Part shown: positions 12,501 through 23,648 of the stretch, piece by piece
Position numbering within the stretch: position 1 is the stretch's first letter
How the letters are laid out: every line of letters starts with the position of its first letter
NCBI RefSeq assembly: GCF_024323335.1
Contig: NC_066585.1
Span: 343,733,846 to 343,797,845 of the forward strand
Length of the DNA: 64,000 nucleotides
Reading direction: 5' to 3'
From: Lathyrus oleraceus
Lineage: Eukaryota > Streptophyta > Magnoliopsida > Fabales > Fabaceae
The notes under the pieces: generated by a model
The model's database searches: none
Told to the model about the DNA's origin: nothing
The model's input: only the letters and a program-made list of their open reading frames with translations
Made by a program: the position numbers and the translations under genes

Positions 12501-12693
12501 TTTTTCAACTATGCTCTACCTAGTTTCTGCATCATTTAAAACCCTACAGAGGTAGTAAATGGCTCATTCGACACCATTATCATCCTCCTGAGCCAACATG
12601 CTCCCTAAAGTCTTGTTGGATGCATATATGTACAACCTCATACTCCTACTCCTGCAAGGCGGTATCAAAATTGGCGGATGACTCAGATATTTT

Positions 12694-13602
12694 TTAATTT
12701 TGTCGAAAGCTTGTTGCTGAGCTTGCCCCCATTGAAAGCCTTCCTTGTTGAGTCGAAGCAGGGGGTAAGAAGGCTTGCATTTTTCCGCTGAGGTTCAAGA
12801 TGAATCTCCTCAAGAAATTGATCTTGCCTAGCAGTGAATGCAATTCCTTCTTAGTTGATGGCAGGTTCGCTTCCATTATAGCCTTGGTCTTATTCTGGTT
12901 TATTTCGATTCCTTTTTTATGGACCACACAACCTAAGAAGTCTCCCGCATGCACATAAAAAGCACATTTGAGAGGGTTCATTTTCATACCATGTCTTCTC
13001 ATCCTTTCAAAAGACAGTCGAAGATGGTCAAATGGCTCTTCCTTGAAACAGACTTAACAACAATATCATCAATGTAAATTTGCATAAAAGTCTCTATGAA
13101 ATCATGGAAGATCGAATTCATTGCTCTTTGGTATGTTGCCCCAGCATTTTTTAGACCAAAAGGAATCACTACCCATCCGTAGGTGCCTAAGGCTCTAGGG
13201 CATCGAAACACTGTTTTTGGGACATCCTCTTCAACAATGAATATCTGATTTTATCCAGAATATCCATCAAGCATGCTGAGATACTCATGGCCCGTGGCAG
13301 AATCGACTAACATCTCCGCCACAGGCATTGAATATTCATCTTTTAGGGTTGCAGTATTTTATGTCTCTAAAATTTATGCAAACCCTCAAAGTACCATTTT
13401 TCTTAATGACAGGTACAATATTTGCCAACCATTTGACGTACCTGGCCGTACGGATGAATTTACAATGAAGAAGCCTTTTGACCTTCTCTTTGATTTTTAA
13501 GAGAATTTCAGGTGCAAATCGCCTTGGATTCTGCTTGATGGGCTTTTTCCTAGGCTTGATTGGCAACCTCATTTCAACCAGATCTATGCTCAAACCAGTC
13601 AT
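12694..13602 (-). pseudogene. Element A reverse transcriptase
   Basis: RT blocks lie in three frames: 13602-13336 (ANIVPVIKKNGTLRVCINF), 13211-12999 (PFGLKNAGATYQRAMN and the active-site IYIDDIVVKS) and 13002-12694 (RHGMKMNPLKCAF, GDFLGCVVH). The catalytic YIDD is kept, but two or more frameshifts and a gap around 13212-13335 make it non-functional. Confidence 0.8.
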
Positions 13603-14144
13603 CTCATCGTAATCCCACGCGAAACAGTCCTTAAACTCCTTCAGCAGTTGGATTACTTCAACTTTGAGTTAAGGGATAATATTGACGCCGATGTAAGTTG
13701 GCCTTTTTGTCAACCTCTTTCCTAAGTCAATTTCTTCAAGTGGATCTTGAGCTAGCATCTTGATATTTGTTGCCAGCGGATCCTTCTCAAATCCCAAAGG
13801 CTTGTCATCATAGATGGCGTCGAGCCTCTGGCCTTTATCTTCACCATGAACCTTACCAGGTGGTTCTGGATCAAAGTCCTTACCAGGACCTTTTTGGTGA
13901 AGTTCCTTGTTGGATTCGACAACCATGTGTTTGTCTTCAGCCTCTAAGGCCGTTTGCTGTTTGTTTTCGGCTATGTAAGCTGAAATTCTTTTTAGTGCTT
14001 TGAACTGAGTCATCATCATCGAATTCGCTTCCCCAACGTGTTGGGTCGACTCCTGATGTTTCTATGTACCCAACATCATATTCGCCCACCACCTCACGAT
14101 CCCATTGAAAACTATTGGTGGGTTGTAAATATAAAGAGCAGTAT
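13603..14144 (-). pseudogene. Element A protease-RT linker
   Basis: Minus-strand coding, best frame 14019-13669, lies upstream of RT and holds TRWGSEF-like and DPLEEIDLG blocks typical of the linker after gypsy protease. No DTG protease site is seen. It is cut at 14144 by the LTR of element B. Confidence 0.5.
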
Positions 14145-15064
14145 TGTTAGCTCATATTTTCGACGCCCATCATGAATTATCAAAATTTGAAAATATGCAC
14201 AGCTAGTTTCAACCAAGAAGTAGTATTCGACCATCTGGAGGTAAGTCGACTTGGCTAGTTGGATAAAGATCAAGCTTACATCTGAAACATCGGAGCAGTT
14301 CTTTAGAGAATTGGTTAAAAACGGTTTTCGGTCAAAGATTCAAAGTTTAAATAAAGGAGGGAATTTCACCTTCATCAGAAACCGTAAGAGCACACGTGGA
14401 GCAGGGTAAATGAATGCGCGCATGTAGGGCGCCACGTGTATCGACGTGATTGAAGAACCATCAAAGCGGTTATTTCAATCCAGTATAAATATAGGGTTTT
14501 AGTGTTAAAGAAGTGTGTGTCAAATTGTGTATAAAAATCTGCAAATTTACTAAGTATTCGTGTGAAGAAGAATTGTAAAACGCAGAATGTACGTTGTCTA
14601 CACCATTGTTAGTTATTTCAAAGCAATATAAATTTGTCTTTACTTTCTTTTCCAGAAACATACTTCCTTACTTCTTCCTTTCAAACACCTTACTTTTACT
14701 TTGTCATTTGCAATTTTAAGATCTTTTCGCTCTTTTCCCTACATTCAACATTTATTTTACGGTCTTAAGATTCCGGTACTCGCAACCTTTAATTTATCAC
14801 TTTAAATCCTTTATAATTCCTGTTGTTTACTTCATTTTTCTTTACTAGTTTTAAACTCCGATTTAAGATCTTTTTCGGTCAAGTCACCCTTTGTCCTTAG
14901 TTTTCTTCCAAACTCTGATCCGATGTTTAGTCTTGATTATTTGTTACTACCACATTTAAAAAACACTTAGCACATGTCCTAGGATCAATGTGATCGATCC
15001 TGCGAGCAACCAAATTTAGAAATTTGGAAGATCAACAGTTATTTACCAATTTTCGAGGTAAACA
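14145..15064 (+). repeat. 5' LTR of gypsy element B
   Basis: About 920 bp, beginning TGTTAGCTC and ending GAGGTAAACA just before the primer site. A TATA box is at 14484. The 3' end is well supported, the 5' end is not. Confidence 0.55.
14484..14491 (+). promoter_or_regulatory. TATA box of B LTR
   Basis: TATAAATA, 580 bases before the LTR end. Confidence 0.55.
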
Positions 15065-15066
15065 AA

Positions 15067-15085
15067 TCGGCACACCCAGTGGGAC
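15067..15085 (+). other. Primer-binding site of B
   Basis: TCGGCACACCCAGTGGGAC, two bases after the LTR end. The pattern GGCACRCCCAGTGGGAC is common in plant gypsy elements; I do not assign the tRNA. Confidence 0.6.
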
Positions 15086-15182
15086 CGGTGCTAACGTCAC
15101 GTATCGTGTGTAGTTTTGATTGCTAAGTTTTGTTTGGGAAAAGATTCATTGTATGCTTTTAAGAAGTGGTAAAATAGCCATA

Positions 15183-17379
15183 AATGACAAACGAAGAACA
15201 ACAAACAGGGAGAGAATCCCATACGAGGATGGTGAATATGAATCCGCCAGACACTCAAAATTCTCAAAATCCATCAACTAGCAACATAGCGCCCCTTCTT
15301 CTGTGATAGGGGCAAACACGGTCGCATCGCATGCGTCCGAAATGGTTCCGTCTATGGTGAGTTTGATGCCTACGCATTCGATTTCCCATTCTGAACCAAT
15401 TTTAACTTACATTGGGCCTAGGGGACCTCCTCACACTCCTTCACCAATTAGGGACATTCCAAACAGGTCGTTGGTACCCCCTGGTTTCTCAATATCATTT
15501 AGTGATCAAGAGCAGCCATATGGAATGCCAACTTCAGTGATGGCTAAACTACAGAACGTGGGTTCTACTTTTTCGGAACCGGCAATTAACATAAATTCAC
15601 CAGTGCAAGGGTTCAGGATAAACGTGGGTCGAACCAATCAATCGTTAGGTCTAAGACACCCAAAACAACTACCTACTCTTACTAATAATTATGCGGTGGC
15701 ATGGAGGCAACAGATGGACAAAAGCAATCATGAAATGGTCCAAATGTTAACTCAGACTTTAACCACTATGCTAAATCCTCTGATTCATAATACGACTCAG
15801 TCGAATCAACAAATGACAACTCAAGTGGCTCGAATGTCTGAGTTTCTTGGTATACCTCAGCACCAGCGTCCTCTTCCTAGGGATTGGGTAAGAGAGAATC
15901 AAGAGCCCACGTTTGAGGAAGACCTCACCGTTAACCAAATCCCATAAAACCAAGGGGGAGTAGTAGAACCCCCTAGGATTGAACCACATGTACCCAGGGA
16001 ACCAAGGGTGTTAATGGTAAATAGGAATCAAAATGCTGATGATATCATACGTCAAGTTTGATATGATGATGTGGCAGCAGATAATAACCTAGCAGCTATA
16101 GTCGAAAGAATAATGGTTTGAAATAGGGTAAATTTTGGCCTTAGAATACCAAACTATACATCGCCTTTAGCAAAGTATATCTTACAAGCGGAAGCACCCC
16201 TGAGGACCAAAATCCCCAAATTCACCAAGTTTGTTGGGGATACTACTGAGTCTACTATTGAACACGTGGCGAGATATTTAATCGAGTTTGGAAATATGTC
16301 AAATAACGAGAGCCTTCAGATGAATGTTTTTCCAAGTTCTCTTGCGAAGAATGCTTTCACATGGTTCACAACCTTGCCCCAAAATTCGATCCACACATGG
16401 AACTAACTGGAATGAATGTTCCATGTATAGTTCTACATGGGGCAAACGAAGATAAGTTTGAAAGAGTTGACTAGTGTCAGACAAAAATTCACTGAGCCAA
16501 TCGATGATTATCTGAACAGATTTTGACTACTCAAAGCCAGGTGTTTTACGCAAGTACCAGAGCATGAGTTGGTCGAAATGGCCGTTAGGGGTCTTGATTA
16601 TTCGATTAGAAATAAATTGGATACTCAAAACCTAAGGGATATGGCCCAGTTGGCTGACGTAGGTCGACATGTAAAACGTTTAAAGGAAGAAAAGGCTAGG
16701 ACGAACAAGGGTAAAAGGGTAGCTTATGTCGATTTCAGGAAAGATGAAGAAGGTTCATGTCACAAAGTTCCAGACTTCGACGACAATGAGATCGACCTTC
16801 CTGAATTGACACAAGGGCCACCATATGCATGCAAAGTTTTAGCTCCTTCGAACAGAAAGAACCCTGTTGAACCTGAAAAGAATGACAGGTTTCCTAAGAA
16901 AACATATATGTTGGACGTTACAAAATGTGACGAAATATTTGACTTACTAGTCAAAGATGGTCAGATGATAGTACCTCTGGGTGCTAAAGTACCCCTTTAT
17001 AACAAAGAAAGAAACTAGGGTTTTGTAAATACCATAGTTTTTGGGGTCATAAAACGTCTCAATGTTTTCTTTTCAGGGATCTTGTACAGAGTGCCATCCA
17101 GGAAGGAAGACTCAAGTTCGGTGACAGGACACAGAGCCAGATGAAAATCGACTCTAATCCTCTATAGATAGTCGAGGCTCATTATACTAAGCTAGAGGAG
17201 GTGAACCTCATTGAAGTCGCTGATGATTTCTGCATAACCTAAGTCACTGAAGGTTTCGTCAATAGGCATGTCATGGCTAGAGTTCATGAGTACTTCGAGC
17301 AAGCGCCTCTTGGCGATTTTTCCCAAAAGGATACGGAGGATGTCAACAAAGAAAAGGTTGAAGTCTCGGATGTCGAGGG
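15183..17379 (+). pseudogene. Element B gag
   Basis: Gag starts at 15183 (MTNEEQQTGRESHTRM), shifts frame at about 15303, and is open again to 15947. Capsid-type blocks follow in pieces (IPNYTSPLAKYILQ, KIPKFTKFVGDTTE, HVARYLIEFGNMS, NAFTWFTTLP at 16130-16410) with stops, then an open frame 16569-17018. A zinc-knuckle-like CKYHSFWGHKTSQCF follows at about 17025 after a +1 shift. Gag forms the cytoplasmic particle. Many stops and shifts mark it as dead. It ends at the Ogre C insertion. Confidence 0.7.
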
Positions 17380-17592
17380 TGTCGCAGCCTAAAAAATATA
17401 GAATGCGAAAAAAAAACCGACGAAAAAGAAATGACAGAAGAGTCGCCACCGTGCGTTATTTATCCCAAAGGAAGGAAAGGAAGTAAACCTAGAGAAAGGA
17501 AAGAAAAAGACAAGGTCTCGCAACCAAATCTTGGGTTCGGGAGTCGATTATGCGAAGGGAAGGTATTAGCACCCCTACGCATCCGTAGTACT

Positions 17593-17772
17593 CTACGGGA
17601 TCCACTCTTGTTGTTCTTTGGAGAGAACCGTGACGAAACTTAGAATCAGCCCGTAGTCCTTCCGGAATCCTTCTAGAGAATCGTGATCCATTGACTTCAT
17701 CAACTGTTGAATGGGCTCCAAACAAACCATAGGAAACTTGTAGGCGACGTGTCTCTTTCTGCCAATATCCAT
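17593..17772 (-). pseudogene. ORF1 N-terminal fragment inside LTR of C (59 codons)
   Basis: On the minus strand an ATG at 17772 opens a 59-codon frame, starting MDIGRKRHVAYKF and including GFRKDYGLILSFVTVLSK, ending at TAG 17593-17595. It matches residues 1-53 of Ogre ORF1 in E (start at 41416) and then runs out of homology into normal LTR sequence. It lies downstream of the LTR TATA box, so it would be transcribed. No function is claimed. Confidence 0.8.
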
Positions 17773-17982
17773 CTCAGGAGAACCAGAAAACCCCGACCGG
17801 AATCAAGAAGAAGATGTAAACCCCTAGTGGATGCAAGGTCCACTGCCCCTTGGTGTGAGGAAATGGAAAGAGAAGAGATGCTACTTTGTGCTTTGAGAAC
17901 TTGTGAAATGGAAAATGAGGAATGGATCTCTTGCTTGCCTTGCCTCATTTGAAAACAGCAGCCAACACTTTTCATATTAGGG

Positions 17983-17989
17983 TTTTATA
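17983..17989 (-). promoter_or_regulatory. TATA box of C LTR
   Basis: TATAAAA on the minus strand, about 600 bases before the LTR 3' end and upstream of the captured ORF1 piece. Confidence 0.5.
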
Positions 17990-19611
17990 AGCTTAAGTAT
18001 GTAGGGTTAGAGTGCTCTTAATGGGCTTGAAAGGCTTGGTTTGGTTCATGACAAAATGATGCAAAAAGTGGTGCAAAAGGTGAGGTGTATTAGAAGATCT
18101 AATTGTGGCAAAACTTAAGTGAGTTGACAATAAAAGTACATAAAGCAATGGCCAAATGAGGAAATGCAAGGGCTGGTTGGTTTATGCAGCAAGACATGGA
18201 AATAAGTCCAACAGGGTGACTTTAAGACTTTATATCTTGATGAATACATGTCCAAATGGCAAGGCAATGCAAACAGTAGAAAGAGGGCATGGAACTTAAC
18301 ATTTTTCATGTTGAACACAACTTGAAATGATGAGTGGAAAGAGGTGAAAATGGCCATAAAGTTCAGGTTCCATAGCTGCACAATGGTTGGGCCAGTTTGG
18401 CCTAAATGCTGTCAAAAATTCAGCCTATGATACCAACTTTAGATGAGTGTATCTTCCAAACTAATGATCTAAATCGGGTGGTTCCAAAAAGGTGTGAAAG
18501 AGGACATATCAAGGTAAAATTGTCATGAAGAAAGTATTTTCAAAAGATGCCTTGAAGTGCAAGAAATATGGCCCATAAGTCTTGACAAATCTTGCAGATT
18601 TTGTACTTAGAAAATTTTCTAAGTGTCCTAAAATAAAGTCTTACTTTGACCAAGCATAACTTTCTCAATTTTAATCTAAATGAAACAAACTTTATATCTC
18701 TAGAAAGCTTGGAACAAGAGGAACAACTTTAATGTTGGAGAAAGTTTCAAATGGAGCTTGAATATTGATGGAATATAGGCTTAAAGTGGGTGCAAAAACC
18801 ATAAAAACTTGCCCTAAATGGAAAGTCAACTATTTCCAAATTTGGTAACTTTTCCAACTCCTGATTAAATGATGAATCCATGATCCAACCTTGATCAAAT
18901 TTCACATGTAGGCTTCCTTAGGCATGAATTTTGAGATTCCACTTTCAAAATGTCGGGAGTTGACTTTTTTGGCCCCACAGTTGACTTTTCCCAATCTGTC
19001 TGATTTTCGATTCCATTGATCAATTGAAGCACCTCTGGCTCAAATAAAGAGCTGATTTTTTTGCATGTAGATCCTTGTGGACATGTGGAGGGCCATGGAA
19101 ATGAGTTTCACTCAAGGAATCAGAAATAAACCGATTTTATACCAAACCCTAGTTTTAGGGCAAAAATGACTAGGAACTGATTGCACTGATTGCCAATGGA
19201 TCTTTCTGTGATAATTGTGGATCTTCTTAGGCAAAGATGCCTCTATAATCATGACATGAATGAGCCCCTTCACTTCCAACCAAACCTTGCCTGTTGCAGG
19301 TAGCCATGAAACCCTGATTTCTGATTAAATCCATATGCACACTCTGAGAGCTCTGAATCTTCCACTAATGAACTGAGGACCATAATAGGACATATGGAAC
19401 CCCTTGAGACTTGTATAATTGTAGAATGAAGTTCAATTATCAGTCTTGCTCTGTGTGGGCTCCTTCTGGTAAGGAGTGACCAATCAAACCCTGATTTCCC
19501 TAGTCACTAATGCAGTATGCAACGAGTATGACCTAGTATGATGCTAATGAAATGTAAGACACAATTACATGCTTCCAAGAAAAAGTGAAGGGTAAATTTT
19601 GGGGTATTACA

Positions 19612-19624
19612 GCTTCCCCTATTC
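19612..19624 (-). other. Polypurine tract of Ogre C
   Basis: The minus strand reads GAATAGGGGAAGC directly before the 3' LTR, the expected site of plus-strand priming. It corresponds to 29763-29775 in E. Confidence 0.7.
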
Positions 19625-19868
19625 AATTAACTGGAGACCTGAAAGGAAGATAGCAACGACTTTCGTACTTTCGAGGTATCAAGGGATTGAATACAATAAA
19701 AACCCGGAAATTTACATTGAAGTGAAGTGAAGTAACAATGCTTGTCAGAATCGGCAAAGAGGTGGTCTTGAACAAGAATCTGTCTGGTACGGTGAGAATC
19801 GGGCTGAACACCAAAAAAGAATGGTAGTCTGAATACCAAAATAAATGGTCACAGAGAAATAACCATGG

Positions 19869-20489
19869 CCTGAATGCCGCTCATCACCCTGAATACTGGA
19901 AATGACTTCGATCTGAGCATCGGAAGATATGAGATTATTAACATCGGTCTGAACACCGGGAAACTGGCCTGAATGCTACTTCGGTCTGAATACCGGAAAA
20001 TTGGCCTGAATGCCACAAGTTGCATCGACCTGAACGTTGGAAACTTCTTTGATCTGAACATCGGAAAACTAGCCTGAATGCCACTTCGATCTGAATACCG
20101 GAAAACTGGCCTGAGCGCCACAAGTTACATCGACCTGAACGTCGGAAACTTCTTCGATCTGAACATCGGAAAGTTGGCCTGAATGCCATTTCGGTCTGAA
20201 TACCGGAAACTTGCCTGAATGCCACTTCGGTCTGAATACCGAAAACTTCTTCGATCTGAACATCGAAAAACTGGCCTGAATGCCACTTCGGTATGAATAC
20301 CGGAAACTGGCCTGAATGCCACAAGTTGCATCGACCTGAACGTCGGAAACTTCTTCGATCTGAAAATCGGAAAATTGGCCTGAATGCCACTTCGGTCTGA
20401 ATACCAGAAAAAATTGGCCTGAATGCCACTTCGGTCTGAATACCGGAAACTGGCCTGAATGCCACTTCGGTCTGAATACCGGAAAACTT
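19869..20489. repeat. Tandem hairpin array in the 3' UTR of Ogre C
   Basis: About 30 short dyads, each a 4-bp arm, a 6-base CTGAAY-type loop and the complementary arm, spaced every 17-19 bases; pairs form a 36-bp unit. Arms seen: CGGT/ACCG, CGAT/ATCG, CGAC/GTCG, TGGC/GCCA. Examples are 19943-19956, 20186-20199 and 20279-20292. The array is open in all three minus-strand frames (SGIQTEVAFRP-type repeats), which is a by-product of the repeat. Hypervariable tandem repeats in this position are known for Ogre elements and have been linked to satellite DNA in pea. Confidence 0.9.
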
Positions 20490-22111
20490 TCATGCATGTC
20501 AGCATCAGCAGAAATAAGGAAAATGATAATTGAGGCGGCACGTGGGCCAACGACCTATACTGGGGATAATAAGTCATGAACAACCTTCAGTCTCAGTACT
20601 GGGAACAAGCTTCTGGTTTATCACTTGGGATACCGAGAATGTTTTATGCTTCACATGCGTATGTTTGAATTTTTCAATGGCGTAATGCTCCATGAAAATG
20701 GAAATTCTACGCAATTTGGGAGGATGTAATGCAATATGATTCTACATGCAAGGGATGCGAAATGCTGGGGAGAATGTCAAGCCGAGGGAAGGAATTCTGC
20801 TGGGGGAAATGATCACAATCTTCTTGACCCAAGCACTACTGTTGGAGATACACAGCACCATGAACTTTGTGGGGAAATGACCGGCCATGCGATGTTCTAG
20901 CAATAAGAAAATACCGAGACTCTGACTGTGGAGAGAATGGCACTGAGAGCTTGTTGCTGAGGAAAGCGACAGCGGTTCTGGCAACCATAACCTGCGAGAG
21001 AGACGACTCAGCAGGGGAAGCAAACACCGATACTGTACCGAGATTCTGCTTCAAGGAAGGAGACCATGGGTCTGGCGTTGAGATTATCGATCTGGCATCG
21101 AACTCTGAGGAGCAGCCGCTTCCGCTGGGAAGATACAGTCTGGCACTGTCAACTCCGCTGGGGATACACAGTCTGACACTGTCAACTCCACTGGGGAGTG
21201 TATAATCTGAAGCACATGCTTAAGGCGGTACGGTAGTGAGAACCTGTTGGGGATTGAAGAATCCAATGCTTGGACCAGCTTTGCAGGGATAAGATACCAA
21301 ACTCCAACTGTTGGGGAAAAACAAACGTGATCGTCTGCTGGGAACCTTAAGGAGATGCCCCGAGTGTACTTGTTCTGAATTGACGATCCAAAGCGCTTAA
21401 AATTTACAGCAATTTTAAATGTTTATTGAGCATGTACTTGTAAAGCTCTTATGTTTCATGATGCAATGTTTATCGAAAATTCGGACGTCATTTTTGCAAA
21501 CAAAACAGTAAAATGAAAATGCACACATCGATATACTGAATAACATGATTTTATTGATTGAATGGCCTCTGAATAGGCATTTACATCAGGAAGCAATCCC
21601 TGGAAAGAGGCAATCGCACAAAAGATAAAAACGGAAATTAATCTAAAGGCAATGTGAAATGGATTTCTATCGGGTTCCAATTCTGCTATGACTCGCTCGT
21701 CTTCAAGACCCTCCAGATGATCAGCTTTCTGAAAAAGGTGATTGGACTGTTTCCTATTCTTCCAAAGTTTCTGGTTATCGACACGGGATGAGATTCAGAA
21801 CTACTCAGAACACAGTCATTCGCTTAATCCCTAACTTTTGCCTGGATCGCCCTTTCGGGTTTTCAATCCACCGGGATACCCATTTTTGCCTAAGTTGCCT
21901 TTTCAGGTTTTCAACTTACCGGGTGTACAATCTTTTCATTTTTAATCCCTAACTTTTTCCCGAACCTTTTCATTTTCTTGGTTCGTCGGGATACCCATTT
22001 TTTGCCTGGACTATTCATTTTATTGTCCAGCGGGTCTGTTTTATGCGAAGTATTTTTTAACTGCGTCTGAGTTCACAGGGGAAGTGAAGTCTTCACCATC
22101 CATAATATAGG
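20490..22111 (-). other. 3' UTR of Ogre C, remainder
   Basis: Noncoding, alignable with 30511-32110 of E. It holds more dyads of the same style (CAGT-CTGGC-ACTG at 21136-21148, CAGT-CTGAC-ACTG at 21169-21181, CGAT-CTGGC-ATCG near 21089) and a stretch near 21845-22050 with repeated phrases such as TTTCAATCCACCGGG. It is cut at 22111 by copia D. Confidence 0.75.
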
Positions 22112-22290
22112 TGTTTAATTGGCTGCATTGTATGGTAAAACACTAGTTGGATTCTAATGTCTTGACTGATGTCATGACATGCTGTGGAGGTGTTTGTTTG
22201 ACTGCATATCTAGTTGTACTCTGATGTCTCGGTTGATGTCATGACATACTTGAGTAGTATACTGCAGGATTAGCTAATACAGGATTTATT

Positions 22291-22850
22291 GAATGTCAAA
22301 CTGGATGTTATGACATTCATCCCTGTCAGTAGATACTGAGGAATAGAACAGTTGGTGTTCTGTTAGAACTCAGTATTTATTTTCAGTCTGGTTATCAAGG
22401 AAATACCAGACCTGGCATAAGGCCTACTGTCTGAATGTCAAACTGGATGTTATGACATTCATCATTGACAGCATATACTGAACAATAGGCAGAGTGGTTT
22501 TCTGCTACACTTCAGTATGTATCTCAGTCTGTTCTTCAGGAGGATAACAGACCTGACATAAGGCTAATTGTGTAAATGTCAAATTGGATGTCTTGACATT
22601 TATTAATATACGCTGACACTGAGGTATGGACAGATTGGTCCTGTACAATTCAGCAAATTTGTACAGTCTGTTTTCAGGAAAAACAGACTTAGCATATGAT
22701 CCTTGATTTGGATGTCAAACTGAATGTTGTGACATTCATTCCTGACAGCGTATGCTATATTGTAGGTTGTTTAGTTTTTCTGTTTCAGCATTTTTCTCAG
22801 GCTATTCTTCAGGGGTTTAACAACTGAGAGAAAATCCAGGAAACCAACAA
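22291..22850 (+). repeat. Four ~140-bp degenerate tandem repeats in D LTR
   Basis: Units start at about 22291, 22433, 22574 and 22710, each opening with a variant of ATGTCAAACTGGATG and carrying a near-palindrome related to ATGTCATGACAT. Perfect ATGTCATGACAT also occurs just upstream near 22175 and 22236. They lie in U3, upstream of the TATA box. Confidence 0.8.
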
Positions 22851-22972
22851 CCAAGCTACAATTAATGAACCTAACAAATAGCCTATTTGTTAGTAACCTA
22901 GATGTGGAATTTAGGGGAACTCGCGTGACCTTAATTTCAGGAAAATACAAGTACAAGGCCCAAGTGCTGCAA

Positions 22973-22979
22973 TATAAAA
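22973..22979 (+). promoter_or_regulatory. TATA box of D LTR
   Basis: TATAAAA about 600 bases before the LTR end; sequence just downstream would be the start of R. Confidence 0.65.
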
Positions 22980-23579
22980 GGATGGCAATCCTTCATTCAG
23001 AACTAGGGATTTTAGGCGTGAAGATTTAGTGTGTCCATCATACTTCACTGCTGTATTTTTGTGTGTCTTGTATTAGACGTATCTTGTAAGCCAAGCTATT
23101 ATCACGTAGATGATTGCATTGGTATAGGGTGTTCATTGAATTGTAAGTGTTGTGTCACTCTAAGCTTTTAAGCGTGAGTGCTGTGTATCTTGATTAATGC
23201 TGTTAAGCACAATCAAGAGTTGTTTAAAGTGTGACTTCATAATTGTCTTTACTATTGATTAAAGGTAGTAATCACTGAGGTGATTGAGGGGGAGTGAGTA
23301 GGAACTCTGATCTTAGTGTAAGATTGAAATAACATTGGGTAGGTATTAAGTGATAGGGTTAAACAGTTGGTTTAAGGTCTGAATTAATACTACTAATAGT
23401 GGATTTCCTCCCTGGCTTGATAGCCCCCAGACGTAGGTCATGTTGGACCGAACTGGGTAAACAATTACTTGAGTTATTTACTGCACTTACATTTTAAGTT
23501 CTGCATAATTCTTGTCTGCGCAGAATTGGATGTCATAACATCCCTTGTGACATCGGAAGTCTGTTAACTAGAATTTCAA

Positions 23580-23591
23580 TTGGCATCAGAG
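23580..23591 (+). other. Primer-binding site of D
   Basis: TGGCATCAGAGC, one base after the LTR end; it differs from the usual Met-tRNA site TGGTATCAGAGC by one base. Confidence 0.8.
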
Positions 23592-23648
23592 CAGGCACCC
23601 TGCCTGTTAATTTCTGGGTGAGATCTAGGGAAGTTACTTTCTAGTACC

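Larger units (their letters stand above)
7789..14144. mobile_element. Decayed Tat-like Ty3/gypsy element A, pol and antisense ORF
   Basis: Pol runs on the minus strand from about 14144 (protease-RT linker) through RT, RNase H and integrase to 10428. An antisense ORF runs on the plus strand from before 2354 to 10285 and converges on the integrase 3' end with 142 bases between stop codons. This arrangement is that of Tat-lineage gypsy elements with an extra antisense ORF. Gag and both LTRs of A are not seen: the right side is interrupted by element B at 14145, the left by copia H. Confidence 0.75.
14145..17379 (+). mobile_element. Ty3/gypsy element B, 5' LTR and gag
   Basis: Plus-strand order: LTR (14145-15064), primer site, leader, gag. 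The rest of B (protease, pol, 3' LTR) must lie to the right of the window because Ogre C interrupts it at 17380. B is inserted in, or fused to, the pol of A, in the opposite direction. The LTR start at 14145 is a best guess from TG and the end of coding-like sequence. Confidence 0.65.
17380..19611 (-). repeat. 3' LTR of Ogre C (2,232 bp)
   Basis: On the minus strand it begins TGTAATACCCC and ends GGCTGCGACA. The last 250 bases match the LTR end of E, but most of the rest is unlike E. A 213-bp block at 17613-17825 is homologous to the start of ORF1 in E (41260-41469). Between 17990 and 19600 the LTR is noncoding. Confidence 0.85.
17380..22111 (-). mobile_element. Ogre element C, 3' LTR and 3' UTR
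   Basis: Minus-strand element: its 3' LTR is at 17380-19611 and its 3' UTR runs from 19612 rightwards to about 22111, matching the 3' UTR of Ogre E (29763-32110) block by block. It is inserted in gag of B; the 5 bases before it are GAGGG. Its coding part is displaced to the right by copia D at 22112 and is not in the window. Confidence 0.85.
22112..23578 (+). repeat. 5' LTR of copia D (1,467 bp)
   Basis: It begins TGTTTAATTGG and ends GAATTTCA. It has a TATA box at 22973 and an internal set of four ~140-bp repeats at 22291-22850. The 3' LTR of D is not in the window. Confidence 0.85.

Noticed and set aside
19869..20489. CRISPR-like array
   Set aside because: Regular 36-bp spacing, but there are no unique spacers, the sequence is plant retrotransposon 3' UTR and no cas genes exist.
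19849..20583. Long minus-strand open frames across the hairpin array of C (142-175 codons)
   Set aside because: They are open in all three frames and consist of the array unit translated (SGIQTEVAFRP and shifted versions). This is a property of a repeat lacking stop codons, not coding.
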